From Actinomycetes bacterium (GTDB lineage: Bacteria; Actinomycetota; Coriobacteriia; Coriobacteriales; Eggerthellaceae), in NCBI GenBank assembly GCA_023460315.1, contig JAEWQO010000056.1:1-64000 (forward strand): a stretch of DNA of 64,000 nucleotides, given 5' to 3'. Below the pieces are notes generated by a model. It had not been told where the DNA came from and did no database searches. It saw only the letters and a list, made by a program, of their open reading frames with translations. This document shows, piece by piece, positions 1 through 8,899 of this stretch. The position numbers and the translations under genes are program-made. Numbering within the stretch: position 1 is the stretch's first letter; each line of letters starts with the position of its first letter.

Positions 1-125
1 CACTTGCATCTTAAGCCTCTGGCAGGCGGTCATTGGATTTTCAAGGGCAAAGCCTTCGATGCGCACCCGCATAGCGGGTGGTTCTTTGTCCTGCGCGTTC
101 CGCGCCGGGCAGGCTCACGAGCCTG
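1..125. other. Window edge, no assignable gene
   Basis: An open frame runs from the first base to a TGA at 124-126 on the plus strand, but its translation is not recognisable and may be chance. A short hairpin (CACCCGC at 64-70 pairing with GCGGGTG at 74-80) followed by a T-rich stretch could be the terminator of a plus-strand gene lying before the window. Nothing else is supported. Confidence 0.25.
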
Positions 126-163
126 AAAAGGAAGGGCGCCGGACACAAGTCCGACGCCCTTCC
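126..163 (-). terminator. Intrinsic terminator of the feo operon
   Basis: GGAAGGGCG at 130-138 pairs with CGCCCTTCC at 155-163, and the stem is extended by CGGA/TCCG around a short loop. Read on the minus strand the hairpin is followed by TTTTC, the classic Rho-independent layout. It lies just past the stop of the last gene of the iron operon. Confidence 0.75.
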
Positions 164-192
164 ACAACGTGACGGTAAAAGGTAAACCGCGC

Positions 193-390
193 TCAGCGCA
201 CTTTTGCGGCATGTTCCATATCTGACACCATCTTGTCGACGGCGCCGCATCCGGCACAGCCACCGCTGTCGCAGTGATCGCGGCAGTCACAGGTACCCCG
301 CCGCACGAGACGCCTTACCGCCAACACGGCGAGGGCGATGACGACCAAGCCGAGAACGACCGTTGCTGGAGTCAGTTCAAAAGGCAGCAT
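193..390 (-). CDS. FeoB-associated Cys-rich membrane protein
   Basis: A 65-residue protein with one membrane segment (about residues 8-25) and a cytoplasmic tail carrying five cysteines (CDCRDHCDSGGCAGC). This is the usual layout of the FeoB-associated Cys-rich protein family, which takes the place of FeoC in many anaerobes. The cysteines probably bind iron or an Fe-S cluster, but that is not proven for the family. It is the last gene of the feoA-feoA-feoB operon, about 200 bases after feoB, and is followed by a strong terminator. Confidence 0.85.
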   Translation of the reverse strand: MLPFELTPATVVLGLVVIALAVLAVRRLVRRGTCDCRDHCDSGGCAGCGAVDKMVSDMEHAAKVR

Positions 391-542
391 AGCCAGCCTC
401 CTTCCTCTTGTTCACCTTCAAAACTTTCAAGATAGACCACCTCAAGCATACACCCTTGTGCCAAGCACGTATGCCTCACCTGACATATCTTGAAGAAGCT
501 CGATGAGGAGCAGACCCCGTCCACTCCCCGTGTTCTCAAGGG

Positions 543-577
543 GCGGTTCGGCCACCTTCCTGAGGCGACCGAACCGC
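543..577 (-). terminator. Hairpin between feoB and the Cys-rich gene
   Basis: GCGGTTCGG at 543-551 pairs exactly with CCGAACCGC at 569-577 around a 17-base loop. There is no good T-run on the minus strand, so it may act as an mRNA-processing or attenuation hairpin that lowers expression of the last gene rather than as a full terminator. Confidence 0.4.
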
Positions 578-594
578 TTTCCCGCATCCAATCC

Positions 595-3162
595 CTAGGC
601 GGCGTTCTTTTCCGCCTTGAGACGCTTTGCACCCGATTTCTTATCGTAGTTCGGCATGGGCCGGAACAGCTGGAACAGGAGGCCTGCCAGCACGAGCACC
701 GCAATGCCCGTCCAGAACGTGAATCCTCCGCCCTGCAGCAGCATGCCAAATTGATAGATCATCAATCCCACCAGCCAAGCGAACACCGTCATGTAGCCAA
801 TGGCAAACCACGTCCATTTTGCACTTTCCATCTGACGGCGAATGGTGCCCATGGCAGCGAAGCAGGGAGCACAGAGCAAGTTGAAAGCGCAGAAGGCCAT
901 GATAGCCGGGACGCTGCCCGCGAACATGGCGCCAAATGCGGCCCACATGGACAAGTCGCCCTCGCTTGCCTCACTGCCTAAGCTGGTCAGGATGCCTACC
1001 GTAGCAACGACGTTCTCTTTGGCCACCAGGCCGGAAATGGTCGTCACCGTTGACTGCCAATTGGCAAAGCCCAGCGGTGCGAATATCCAAGAGATCGCGT
1101 TGCCGATGCCCGCAATCAAACTGTATTGGATATAGTCATCCATCTCGGTGTCAAGCAGTCCGAACTGACCGTCATAGAAGCCCAAGTTCATGAGGAACCA
1201 CATGACAATCGATGCCAGGAAGATGATGGTGCCAGCCTTGACGATAAAGCTGCGCACGCGTTCCCAGGTGGAAAGAAGAACGCCCTTGACCGCCGGAACG
1301 TGATACTGGGGAAGCTCCATGACGAACGGGGTTGCCTCTCCGGCGAACATCTTCGTCTTCCTGAGCATGATGCCGGAGATGATGATGGCAAACACGCCGA
1401 GGAAGTAGAACATCGGAGCGACCCACCAGGTAGTGGCCAAGTCTCCCCCGGCAAGCGCGCCAAACACCAAGGCGATGATGGGCATCTTGGCCCCACAGGG
1501 TATCATCGTCGTCGTCATGATGGTCATGCGACGGTCTTTCTCGTTCTCGATCGTCTTGGTTGCCATGACGCCCGGGACGCCGCATCCCGAAGAGATGAGC
1601 ATAGGAATGAAGCTCTTGCCCGACAGCCCGAACCTGCGGAAGATGCGGTCCATGATGAATGCGACACGGGCCATGTAACCACATGCCTCAAGAATGGACA
1701 GCAGCAAGAAGAGCACGATCATCTGAGGAACGAAACCGAGCACGGCGCCCACGCCGGCAATGATGCCATCGACGATGAGGCTTTGCAGCCACGGGGCCGT
1801 TCCAATGGACTCCAGGGCATCGCTCACCACCGGGGTCAAGCCAGGCACCCAGACACCGAACGATGCCGGATCGGGCTCCTCGGCTTCGAGCGCGCTTGAG
1901 AAGGCTGCGGAATCGACCTCCTCTTCGGAGACAGTTCCGTCGTCCCCTTCCGTCTCAACCATGCCGACCACACCCGCATCGGCAGCTTCGGTCTTGAAGG
2001 CGTCGAGAGCCTCCTGGCCTTCTTCGTACTCAGCGACAGCAGTAGCATCGGCGTCGTCGCCAGGCTCCTCCATCTCAAGGGCTGCAGCAGCCCCCGTGGT
2101 GTCGATGCCATCCTCCTCGGCAGCGGTCAGATAGGCTTCGATATTGGCCTGCTGGCCCTCCCATTCGCCCACTGCCTCGTCGTATTGCTCGGTGCCGGTA
2201 TAAAGCCAGCCATCACCAAACACGCCATCGTTGGCCCAGTCCGTCACCAGCGTTCCGACGGTGGAAACCGAAATGTAGTACACGAGCGTCATGATGACCA
2301 CGAAGATGGGAATGCCGAGCCAGCGGTTCGTGACCACACGATCGATCTTCTGCGTGGTGTTCAATGACTTGGCAGACTTCTTCAACGACTCGCCAACCAC
2401 ATCAGTGATGACGTCATAGCGCGCAGCCGTGACGATACTCTCAGCATCGTCGTCCATGCTGATCTCAAGAGCCTCGCGAATTCCGGCAACCGCTGACAGA
2501 TCCCCAGCAGGAAGGCCGAGCGCATCGACGGTCTTCTGCTCGCCCTCCAGCAATTTAATGGCGTACCACCGGGCGACGGCTGGAGACACACGAGATCCCA
2601 ACACGTCGATGATCTTGCCAAGGGCCTCTTCAACCTCCGAGTCAAACCGCAGGTCAGATGCGGCGGGTGCTCCCTTCTTGGCCACGTCAATGGCAACTTT
2701 CATCAACTCGTCCATGCCGCGGCCCTTGAGGGCCGAAGTTGGCACGACCGGACATCCCAGATGCTTGGACAGCTTGTCTATGTCGATTTTGTCGCCGTTT
2801 TTCTCCACGAGATCCATCATGTTGAGCGCGACAACCACCGGCAGACCCAGATCGAGAATCTGGGTCGTCAGATAGAGGTTACGCTCGAGGTTCGTCGCAT
2901 CCACCAGGTTGACAACGGCGTCAGGACGCCCGTCCAACAGATAGTCGCGCGTCACGATCTCCTCCGGAGAATAAGGAGACAGCGAATATACGCCCGGCAA
3001 GTCCGTGACGGTCACGTCCTTGTCGCGCGTATAGGTCCCCTCCTTTTTCTCGACGGTCACGCCTGGCCAGTTGCCCACATATTGTGAGGCACCCGTCAGG
3101 TCGTTGAACATCGTCGTCTTGCCGCAGTTCGGGTTGCCGGCAAGCGCTATGCGAATTCCCAT
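595..3162 (-). CDS. feoB: Ferrous iron transport protein B
   Basis: An 855-residue ferrous iron permease of the inner membrane. The N-terminal G domain shows G1 (GNPNCGKTT), G3 (DLPGVYSLSPYS), G4 (NMMD) and a G5-like SALKGRG. The membrane part has the two Gate motifs with conserved cysteines (SGCGVPG and IPCGAK). ATG at 3162 is preferred over the GTG 15 bases upstream because a GGAAGG ribosome site sits 6 bases before it. The family is usually 650-800 residues; the excess is an acidic Ala/Glu/Asp-rich stretch of about 130 residues between the first and second membrane segments (about residues 320-450). It lies between two feoA genes and the Cys-rich gene. Confidence 0.97.
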   Translation of the reverse strand: MGIRIALAGNPNCGKTTMFNDLTGASQYVGNWPGVTVEKKEGTYTRDKDVTVTDLPGVYSLSPYSPEEIVTRDYLLDGRPDAVVNLVDATNLERNLYLTTQILDLGLPVVVALNMMDLVEKNGDKIDIDKLSKHLGCPVVPTSALKGRGMDELMKVAIDVAKKGAPAASDLRFDSEVEEALGKIIDVLGSRVSPAVARWYAIKLLEGEQKTVDALGLPAGDLSAVAGIREALEISMDDDAESIVTAARYDVITDVVGESLKKSAKSLNTTQKIDRVVTNRWLGIPIFVVIMTLVYYISVSTVGTLVTDWANDGVFGDGWLYTGTEQYDEAVGEWEGQQANIEAYLTAAEEDGIDTTGAAAALEMEEPGDDADATAVAEYEEGQEALDAFKTEAADAGVVGMVETEGDDGTVSEEEVDSAAFSSALEAEEPDPASFGVWVPGLTPVVSDALESIGTAPWLQSLIVDGIIAGVGAVLGFVPQMIVLFLLLSILEACGYMARVAFIMDRIFRRFGLSGKSFIPMLISSGCGVPGVMATKTIENEKDRRMTIMTTTMIPCGAKMPIIALVFGALAGGDLATTWWVAPMFYFLGVFAIIISGIMLRKTKMFAGEATPFVMELPQYHVPAVKGVLLSTWERVRSFIVKAGTIIFLASIVMWFLMNLGFYDGQFGLLDTEMDDYIQYSLIAGIGNAISWIFAPLGFANWQSTVTTISGLVAKENVVATVGILTSLGSEASEGDLSMWAAFGAMFAGSVPAIMAFCAFNLLCAPCFAAMGTIRRQMESAKWTWFAIGYMTVFAWLVGLMIYQFGMLLQGGGFTFWTGIAVLVLAGLLFQLFRPMPNYDKKSGAKRLKAEKNAA

Positions 3163-3294
3163 ATTCTGCCTTCCCACCTAATCGCTCCTTCGAACGGCTG
3201 CCCGTCGGCTGCTGCCACGAAGTTAACTGTTACTAACTAGACCCTAAAAATAAAGCGCCCGCTGCTCTCCAACGAACGCCGCAGCATGTCTTGG

Positions 3295-3531
3295 CTATGC
3301 CACCAAGATGCATTCGGCTTCGCTCTTGCGAAGCGAAAGCTCGTAGCCACGTACGGTGACCTCAATCGGGTCGCCCAATGGCGCAACCTTACGGACGTAG
3401 ACATCCGTGCCCTTGGTGATGCCCATGTCCATAATGTGGCGCTTGAGTGCTCCCTCGCCATTCAACCGGCGGACGGTAACTGTCTCGCCGATGGCAATGT
3501 CACGCAGCGTTCGGTTCTGAACCTCTGCCAT
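3295..3531 (-). CDS. feoA: FeoA domain protein
   Basis: A 78-residue SH3-like FeoA protein that acts at the cytoplasmic face of FeoB in ferrous iron uptake. It reads MAEVQNRTLRDIAIGE at the start and contains the typical ALKRHIMDMGITKGT and GYELSLRKSEAECILV segments. The start at 3531 is chosen because it follows an AAAGGA site and gives normal FeoA length; the open frame continues 48 codons upstream without family similarity. It is the second of two tandem FeoA genes ahead of feoB. Confidence 0.93.
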   Translation of the reverse strand: MAEVQNRTLRDIAIGETVTVRRLNGEGALKRHIMDMGITKGTDVYVRKVAPLGDPIEVTVRGYELSLRKSEAECILVA

Positions 3532-3711
3532 ACCCCGTTTCCTTTCTTCCTCTTTTGCCCGTTCAGACGGTCGCCTCAGCACAGGGCCACCCGAACGTTC
3601 CCGGACGACCAGACTTCCGCCCTTGCTCAATCCGCCTGCCAACCACGATGGAGCCGAACGCGTCGGGAAAAGCAACCCCGCGCGCGTTCATGGAAATGCC
3701 GTAACGCCGAA

Positions 3712-4035
3712 TCAGGCAGCCGCATTCGTTATGATACGCGACGCGACTTTCTTGTTGAGCGCAACCTGCGTGCCTTTGACCTCCACGATGAGGTCTCCCG
3801 CCGCCTCGGACATGACGGTGACGCAGGCTCCTTCAACAAACCCTAGATTCTCCAAATGGTGATGCAAGTCGCCTTTGCCTCGAACCTTCGCGATCGTCGC
3901 CGACTCACCGTTCTTCAAGAACGAGAGCGGCATCTGATGGCATGAAACCGACGTCGCAGCGCTGGATCCGACCGCGTCCGACCGTCCCCTCGCCTGTGCG
4001 CCCGCTGCTGTTGCGTTGCCCATTTCAGCTCCCAT
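3712..4035 (-). CDS. feoA: FeoA domain protein, first gene of the iron operon
   Basis: A 107-residue FeoA protein with an N-terminal extension of about 35 residues rich in Ala, Gly and Ser. The FeoA core carries GDLHHHLENLGFVEGACVTV and VEVKGTQVALNKKVASRI. The ATG at 4035 follows a GGAG site 8 bases away, which decides against the longer frame beginning at 4200. The His-rich HHH in the core could bear on metal contact but this is inference. Two FeoA paralogues before one FeoB is common in anaerobic Gram-positives. Confidence 0.88.
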   Translation of the reverse strand: MGAEMGNATAAGAQARGRSDAVGSSAATSVSCHQMPLSFLKNGESATIAKVRGKGDLHHHLENLGFVEGACVTVMSEAAGDLIVEVKGTQVALNKKVASRIITNAAA

Positions 4036-4263
4036 CGAGTTAGCTCCATATAACAAAGAGTATGATAGAGCAAACTCAGGGAAATTGGAACCCCCGTGAA
4101 ACTTTTCCTTAGAGGAAAGCACGGAACAGCCGCTCACGGCAGGCACCGCTCCGGCGGCAGGCGGCCCACCCATGCCGCATGGCGCACATGGACTGCACAA
4201 AGGCCCTCAATGAGCCCCCATGCATATTGCATGGAATCGTTGACCGTTCTCATGCCTCTCGTT

Positions 4264-4286
4264 TTCTCAAAATAGTATACTGAGAA
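4264..4286. promoter_or_regulatory. Operator-like palindrome before thrC
   Basis: TTCTCA (4264-4269) and TGAGAA (4281-4286) form a perfect inverted repeat with an 11-base AT-rich centre. The centre contains TATACT (4276-4281), a good -10 box for the downstream threonine synthase gene, so a repressor bound here would block it. It lies between divergent feo and thrC genes and might serve either. No known consensus was recognised. Confidence 0.4.
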
Positions 4287-4325
4287 GGGATAATGCTTCG
4301 AAGCATCACGGCAGAAAGGGCGCCA

Positions 4326-5879
4326 ATGGCCCAGAATCTCTATATTGACACGCGTGGTCAGGGAAAACGACCCGTCAGCTTCTCGGAAGCCGTCATCTGC
4401 GGGTTGGCAGAAGGCGGCGGACTGTATGTCCCCGAAACAATTCCCCAGCTCTCGCTTGCCGAGGTGATCGCGCTTGCCGACCTTCCCTATGCCCAACGAG
4501 CATCCCGCATCTATCAAGCGTTTGGCATCGACTTTTCCACCGATGAGATAAACGCCCTCATGTCTCAGGCTTACGGCGAAAACTTCGACGACAGCGCAAT
4601 CTGCCCCATCGCCACACTCAACGCGAACACCCATGTGCTTGAACTGTGGCATGGTCCCACCAGCGCCTTCAAAGACATGGCCCTGCAGTGTCTGCCTAAA
4701 TTCTTCTCGGCGAGCGCGCAGAAACTGCGCGAGGCAGGAAAGCTGGACAGCGATTTCCTCATTCTCGTCGCGACTTCAGGAGACACGGGCAAAGCCGCAC
4801 TTGAAGGGTTCAAGGATGCTGACGGCACAAACATCGGCATCATGTATCCGCACGGCGGCGTGAGCGACATTCAGTACAAGCAGATGGCCACCCAAACCGG
4901 GCATAACGTGCGCGTTTGGGCCGTTCAGGGCAACTTCGACGATTGCCAAGCCGGCGCCAAAGAAGTGTTCGGCGACGACGAGTTCAAAAAACGGCTGTTA
5001 GCTGATCAGGGAGTCTCGCTCTCCAGCGCCAATTCTATCAACTGGGGCCGTCTCCTGCCTCAGGTTGTCTATTACGTGTCAAGCTATGCCGAACTCGTAG
5101 CCCAAGGCAAAGTGACTGCGGGAGATCCCATCGACGTCTGCGTGCCAACGGGAAATTTTGGCAACATCCTGGCAGCTTACTATGCCATGCGCATGGGAAC
5201 CCCCATTGAAACCCTGTTGTGCGCCAGCAATGAGAACCGCGTGCTGACAGACTTCATCAACACCGGCACCTATGACATCTCCAACCGCGCGTTCATGCTG
5301 ACGCCATCTCCGTCCATGGACATTCTGGTGTCATCGAATCTGGAACGTCAGCTGTTTGAACTGACCGGACGCGATGCTCTCTCCATCAGCGGATGGATGG
5401 ACGATCTGAGAAAAAACCGTCGTTTCCGCGTGGACGAGAGCACGTTCGCCCGCGTGCGGGAGACATTCCGTGCCGACTCGGTCGGAAACGCCGCCTGCCT
5501 CTCCACCATCAAGGAAGTGTACGACGAGCATGGCTACCTGCTCGATCCCCATACGGCCGTCGCCTATCGCGTGGCTGAGAACCTGCGCGGCCAAAATCCC
5601 ATCCTCATCGCAGGCACCGCGCACTGGGCAAAGTTTGGAGAAAACGTCTACCGTGCACTCCACGGCATCGAGCCGGAGGGCGAGCTGCCCCCCGATGTCG
5701 CGGCGTTGACGGGCTGCGCCCTCAACCGGCTGATATCCGCTGAAACCGGCGGACAGGATATTCCCCGCGGACTGGCGGAGCTCGATGAGCTTCCCATCCG
5801 ATTCACCGAAGTCATTGATGGAAGCGTTGATGCCATCGAGAAGGCTGCGGTGGCCTTTCTCGTTGACCGGGAAAGCTAA
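4326..5879 (+). CDS. thrC: Threonine synthase
   Basis: A 517-residue PLP enzyme converting O-phospho-homoserine to threonine in the cytoplasm. The family start (MAQNLYIDTRGQG, then VSFSEAVICGLAEGGGLYVP) and the PLP lysine motif GPTSAFKDMALQ are present, with the phosphate-binding glycine region VPTGNFGNILAAYYA. ATG 4326 follows an AGAAAGGG site and matches the family N-terminus; the frame opens 11 codons earlier. Length is normal for the long bacterial/fungal-type class. It is followed after 30 bases by a small DNA-binding protein. Confidence 0.96.
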   Translation: MAQNLYIDTRGQGKRPVSFSEAVICGLAEGGGLYVPETIPQLSLAEVIALADLPYAQRASRIYQAFGIDFSTDEINALMSQAYGENFDDSAICPIATLNANTHVLELWHGPTSAFKDMALQCLPKFFSASAQKLREAGKLDSDFLILVATSGDTGKAALEGFKDADGTNIGIMYPHGGVSDIQYKQMATQTGHNVRVWAVQGNFDDCQAGAKEVFGDDEFKKRLLADQGVSLSSANSINWGRLLPQVVYYVSSYAELVAQGKVTAGDPIDVCVPTGNFGNILAAYYAMRMGTPIETLLCASNENRVLTDFINTGTYDISNRAFMLTPSPSMDILVSSNLERQLFELTGRDALSISGWMDDLRKNRRFRVDESTFARVRETFRADSVGNAACLSTIKEVYDEHGYLLDPHTAVAYRVAENLRGQNPILIAGTAHWAKFGENVYRALHGIEPEGELPPDVAALTGCALNRLISAETGGQDIPRGLAELDELPIRFTEVIDGSVDAIEKAAVAFLVDRES

Positions 5880-5909
5880 ACCACGAACCAACGCAAGAAA
5901 GGAAACACC

Positions 5910-6254
5910 ATGAGCAAGCTCGGAAAACTGAAACCTGCAATCCGCCTGTCCATCATGAACCCTCGCGCAGACACCGGATCCCTGTTTGGCCGCGGCATCG
6001 CCAACCTTTGCCTTGGCGTCCGTGAATCGGGATCCCTCAACGCATCCGCCAAGGGCATGGGCATGGCTTATAGCAAGGCATGGCGTATCGTCAAAGACAC
6101 GGAAGCCGCCCTTGACATCCAGCTGCTTGATCGCGACGGAGCACATGGCAGCACCTTGACCGCCGACGGAAACAAGCTTCTCGACGCCTATATCGCCATG
6201 GACGAGAAGCTGCAGAAGGAAGCGGAAAAGGAATTCGCCAAGATATTCGGCTAG
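5910..6254 (+). CDS. ModE-like winged-helix DNA-binding protein
   Basis: A 114-residue protein made almost entirely of a LysR/ModE-type winged helix (about residues 30-95), with SGSLNASAKGMGMAYSKAWR as the helix-turn-helix and LLDRDGAHGSTLTADGNKLL as the wing. It lacks the molybdate-binding MOP domains of full ModE, so ligand and targets are unknown. It has a good AAGAAAGGA site and follows thrC closely, so co-transcription is likely. Similar stand-alone domains are common in Coriobacteriia and anaerobes. Confidence 0.8.
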   Translation: MSKLGKLKPAIRLSIMNPRADTGSLFGRGIANLCLGVRESGSLNASAKGMGMAYSKAWRIVKDTEAALDIQLLDRDGAHGSTLTADGNKLLDAYIAMDEKLQKEAEKEFAKIFG

Positions 6255-6282
6255 GAAAGCGGTAACCGAGGAGGCGCTTGGG

Positions 6283-6316
6283 GACCAAATCACCTTGGTC
6301 GGCTTGGTCGGTTTTG
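6283..6316. terminator. Convergent terminator between ModE-like gene and rsmA
   Basis: GACCAA (6283-6288) pairs with TTGGTC (6295-6300) around ATCACC, with GGTTTTGCG following on the plus strand. It sits between the ends of two convergent genes. The stem is short, so the call is moderate. Confidence 0.4.
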
Positions 6317-6323
6317 CGACCTT

Positions 6324-7274
6324 TCATGAAGTCGCGATCTCGCGCAAAGCCTTCCCCAAGCGAATGAAGTCCTCGACAGACAACGCCTCGCCGCGAATTC
6401 TCGGATCGACCTCGGCCCGTTCAAACAACCGCGGAAGGTCAGAGATCACCCGTGCGCCCTCGTCGCCACGGTTCCCAAAGAATGTCTTGCACGAATTGGT
6501 AATCGTCTTGCGGCGATTTGCGAACGAGGCATCGGCCATGGTGCAGGCCGCACCAACCGTCGCCGCATCGACCACACGGCCCTTCTCGTCCACCGGGATG
6601 CAGCGATCAAGGCGCACTACCGCGCTTTCCACGCGCGGCGGAGGCAGGAAACAGCCCGGACCCACGGCAAAACGTCCGGCAATCTGAGCGAACAGGGACA
6701 GTTTCACCGTGTAGGCACCGTAGTTCTTCGTCCCTCTCTGTGCTGCCATGCGGTCAGCCACCTCTTTCTGCACCATGACGGTGGCGCTGCCAAGAGAAGG
6801 AAACCTTTGAAAGTAATCCAGCACGAGCGTGGCCGCCACCGCATAGGGCAGATTGGCCACGAGCTTGTCAGGAAAGGCGGGCAGGGGACGATGCGCAGGG
6901 CCGGCAGCCTGGTCCGGCCACGATATATCCTCCAGATCCCCTTCGGCGAAATCGAGCGCATCCTTCTCGACAAGCCCGAACCGCTCGCTCCAAGGAGCGA
7001 TGGTTTCTGCGAGCACGACGGGAAGGTCGGCATCGCGTTCGACCGAGACCACCCGTCCGGCATGTTTCAACAAGGCGATGGTCAGCGTGCCGATGCCCGG
7101 ACCAACCTCAAGCACATAGTCGTCGGACGACACCTCAGCCAAAGAGATGATCTTTTGCAGAACGCCGTCGTCGATGAGAAAATTCTGGCCAAGCGCGTAC
7201 TTCGCCGACAGCCCATGAGCCGCCAGCACCTCCCTCGTTGCGGAAGGCGAGGCAAGGGGGGAAAGCTTCGTCAT
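6324..7274 (-). CDS. rsmA: 16S rRNA dimethyladenosine transferase RsmA
   Basis: A 316-residue SAM-dependent methyltransferase that dimethylates two adjacent adenosines near the 3' end of 16S rRNA during 30S maturation. It shows the SAM motif VLEVGPGIGTLTIALL and the catalytic NLPYAVAA (NLPY) motif, with the N-terminal KYALGQNFLIDDGVLQKI signature. The ATG at 7274 overlaps the TGA of the upstream reductase gene (ATGA), implying translational coupling. A proline/alanine-containing insertion (around WPDQAAGPAHRPLPAFPDK) precedes NLPY. Confidence 0.95.
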   Translation of the reverse strand: MTKLSPLASPSATREVLAAHGLSAKYALGQNFLIDDGVLQKIISLAEVSSDDYVLEVGPGIGTLTIALLKHAGRVVSVERDADLPVVLAETIAPWSERFGLVEKDALDFAEGDLEDISWPDQAAGPAHRPLPAFPDKLVANLPYAVAATLVLDYFQRFPSLGSATVMVQKEVADRMAAQRGTKNYGAYTVKLSLFAQIAGRFAVGPGCFLPPPRVESAVVRLDRCIPVDEKGRVVDAATVGAACTMADASFANRRKTITNSCKTFFGNRGDEGARVISDLPRLFERAEVDPRIRGEALSVEDFIRLGKALREIATS

Positions 7275-7816
7275 GGCCCGACCGTCCCAGCCGAAGGTTC
7301 CCATGCGGCGGCGATGCCATCAAGTTCCTCAAAGGACTTCCCCACGCAGTCATGCACCTCGGCGACTCGGAATCCCGCGACCGAGAGCGCCGAACGCACC
7401 GTGCCCACCAACGGCGCATAGCCGTGCGGGTCTCCCCCGTCGCCGATGACGAACAGCTGGGCCGGACGTTTGGACACACTTTGAAAATCGGTCCAGTAAT
7501 ATCGCTGCAAACGATCCAGCACCGCCTTGAACTGGGCAGGGGGGCCGGCGAAGTAAACCGGGGAGACGACGACGAGGTCGTCTGCCTGATCGAGCAGGCC
7601 ATACACATCCTGCATGTCGTCATCGATGATGCATTCGCCCTGCATCTTGCAGCAATCACAGGCAAGGCATGCGTCGACGGTGACGTCATCGGCCAAACTG
7701 AACAGGAAGACCTCGTCAGCCGGAGCGCACGCACGAACGCGTGCGGCAAGGGCACGGGCGAGATAGTCGCTCTTGCCCTCTCGGCGAATGGATCCGGCCA
7801 TGATCAGATGGTTCAT
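7271..7816 (-). CDS. Flavodoxin-fold NAD(P)H-dependent oxidoreductase
   Basis: A 181-residue protein of the NADPH-dependent FMN reductase family. It starts MNHLIMAGSIRREGKSDYLA (FMN phosphate loop variant) and carries the cysteine cluster CLACDCCKMQGECIIDDDMQ and the VVVSPVYFAGPPAQFKAVLDR segment typical of this family. ATG 7816 follows a GGAAGGA site. It lies one base after tatD and overlaps rsmA by four bases, so tatD, this gene and rsmA form one operon. The substrate is unknown. Confidence 0.88.
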   Translation of the reverse strand: MNHLIMAGSIRREGKSDYLARALAARVRACAPADEVFLFSLADDVTVDACLACDCCKMQGECIIDDDMQDVYGLLDQADDLVVVSPVYFAGPPAQFKAVLDRLQRYYWTDFQSVSKRPAQLFVIGDGGDPHGYAPLVGTVRSALSVAGFRVAEVHDCVGKSFEELDGIAAAWEPSAGTVGP

Positions 7817-7817
7817 C

Positions 7818-8831
7818 TCACTGTCCTTCCCCAAACGCGTCGGCCGAACCAGCGAGCCGCTCGTCCCTCTGCCAAGGCGTCGGTTCGCGATCAAGCAGGG
7901 CCTGCGCGTTGTCCATCAGCGCTCGCAGAAGATTTTCGCGCTCGGTGCCCGGAGCACAGCCACGAACCTCGGCCAAGCGCGCGGCCGTGAAGACGACATG
8001 CTCGGGCCCACAGGTCATGCCCCGCATCGGCTCGGGCGTCATGTACGGCGCGTCGGTTTCCGTCACCAGGCGGCCAAGGGGGACACGGGCGGCGGCATCA
8101 CGCACATCCTCGGCGTTCTTGAACGTGAGCGGCCCTCCAAAAGCGACGAAACACCCGGCCTCCACCCAAGGTTCAAGCGTGTGCCAGTCCAGATTGAAGC
8201 AGTGGAGAAGCGTGCCCGCCTCCGGAAAGCCCTCTTCCTGCATAAGCGAAAATGCCTCGTCGTGCGCTTCGCGCACATGCAAGATCACGGGAAGCCCGGC
8301 CTCCTTCGCCAAACGGACCTGCCGCCGAAAGGCCACGCGCTGTTCATCGGGCGTAGAAAAGTTGTAATGATAGTCCAGGCCAATCTCACCCACCGCAGCC
8401 ACACGGGGATCCGCCAAGCGGCGGCGTAACAACGCCTCCAGCTCATCGCCATAGTGCTCCGCATTGTGCGGATGGCATCCGACCGCTATGCGGACGTGCG
8501 GAACCTGGAGTCGCGGGGCGGTCCAGCACAGGCCCGCAGGAAGCTGGCGAGCCTCCTCCGTCGCGGCGGTTTCCCAATCAACCAGATTCTCAAACGTGTC
8601 CGCCCCGTCCTCGTACACGTCGACGATCGTGCAGATGAAGCGCACATCATGGACGGCACACCGCGCGAGCGCGAGCACGGGGTCGGGAAGCAGCTGCAGA
8701 TGAGCATGAGTGTCGGCGACTGGACGCTCGAGCTGGGGGGCTTCGACGACGCGATACTTCCCCCGCTTGCGCTTCTGCCGAAACAGGGCGTCTCGGAAGA
8801 GCGGTTCGCCTTGCTGTTCTGTTTCTGCCAT
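7818..8831 (-). CDS. tatD: TatD family metal-dependent hydrolase
   Basis: A 337-residue TIM-barrel metallo-hydrolase (TatD DNase family). The metal ligands are visible: HAHLQ (HxH) near residue 43, GEIGLDYHYNFS, ILHVREAHDEAF, LLHCFN and VTETDAPYM. An N-terminal extension of about 35 basic and acidic residues precedes the core, which makes it longer than the usual 260 residues. It sits between metG and the reductase/rsmA genes, a neighbourhood (metG-tatD-rsmA) conserved in many Gram-positives and useful for confirming the call. Confidence 0.93.
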   Translation of the reverse strand: MAETEQQGEPLFRDALFRQKRKRGKYRVVEAPQLERPVADTHAHLQLLPDPVLALARCAVHDVRFICTIVDVYEDGADTFENLVDWETAATEEARQLPAGLCWTAPRLQVPHVRIAVGCHPHNAEHYGDELEALLRRRLADPRVAAVGEIGLDYHYNFSTPDEQRVAFRRQVRLAKEAGLPVILHVREAHDEAFSLMQEEGFPEAGTLLHCFNLDWHTLEPWVEAGCFVAFGGPLTFKNAEDVRDAAARVPLGRLVTETDAPYMTPEPMRGMTCGPEHVVFTAARLAEVRGCAPGTERENLLRALMDNAQALLDREPTPWQRDERLAGSADAFGEGQ

Positions 8832-8899
8832 GTCACCTCAGTCCAAATCGATCGCCACGGGGCGCGACGAGACTCTTCGATGCGCGCCCCTCCCAAACG

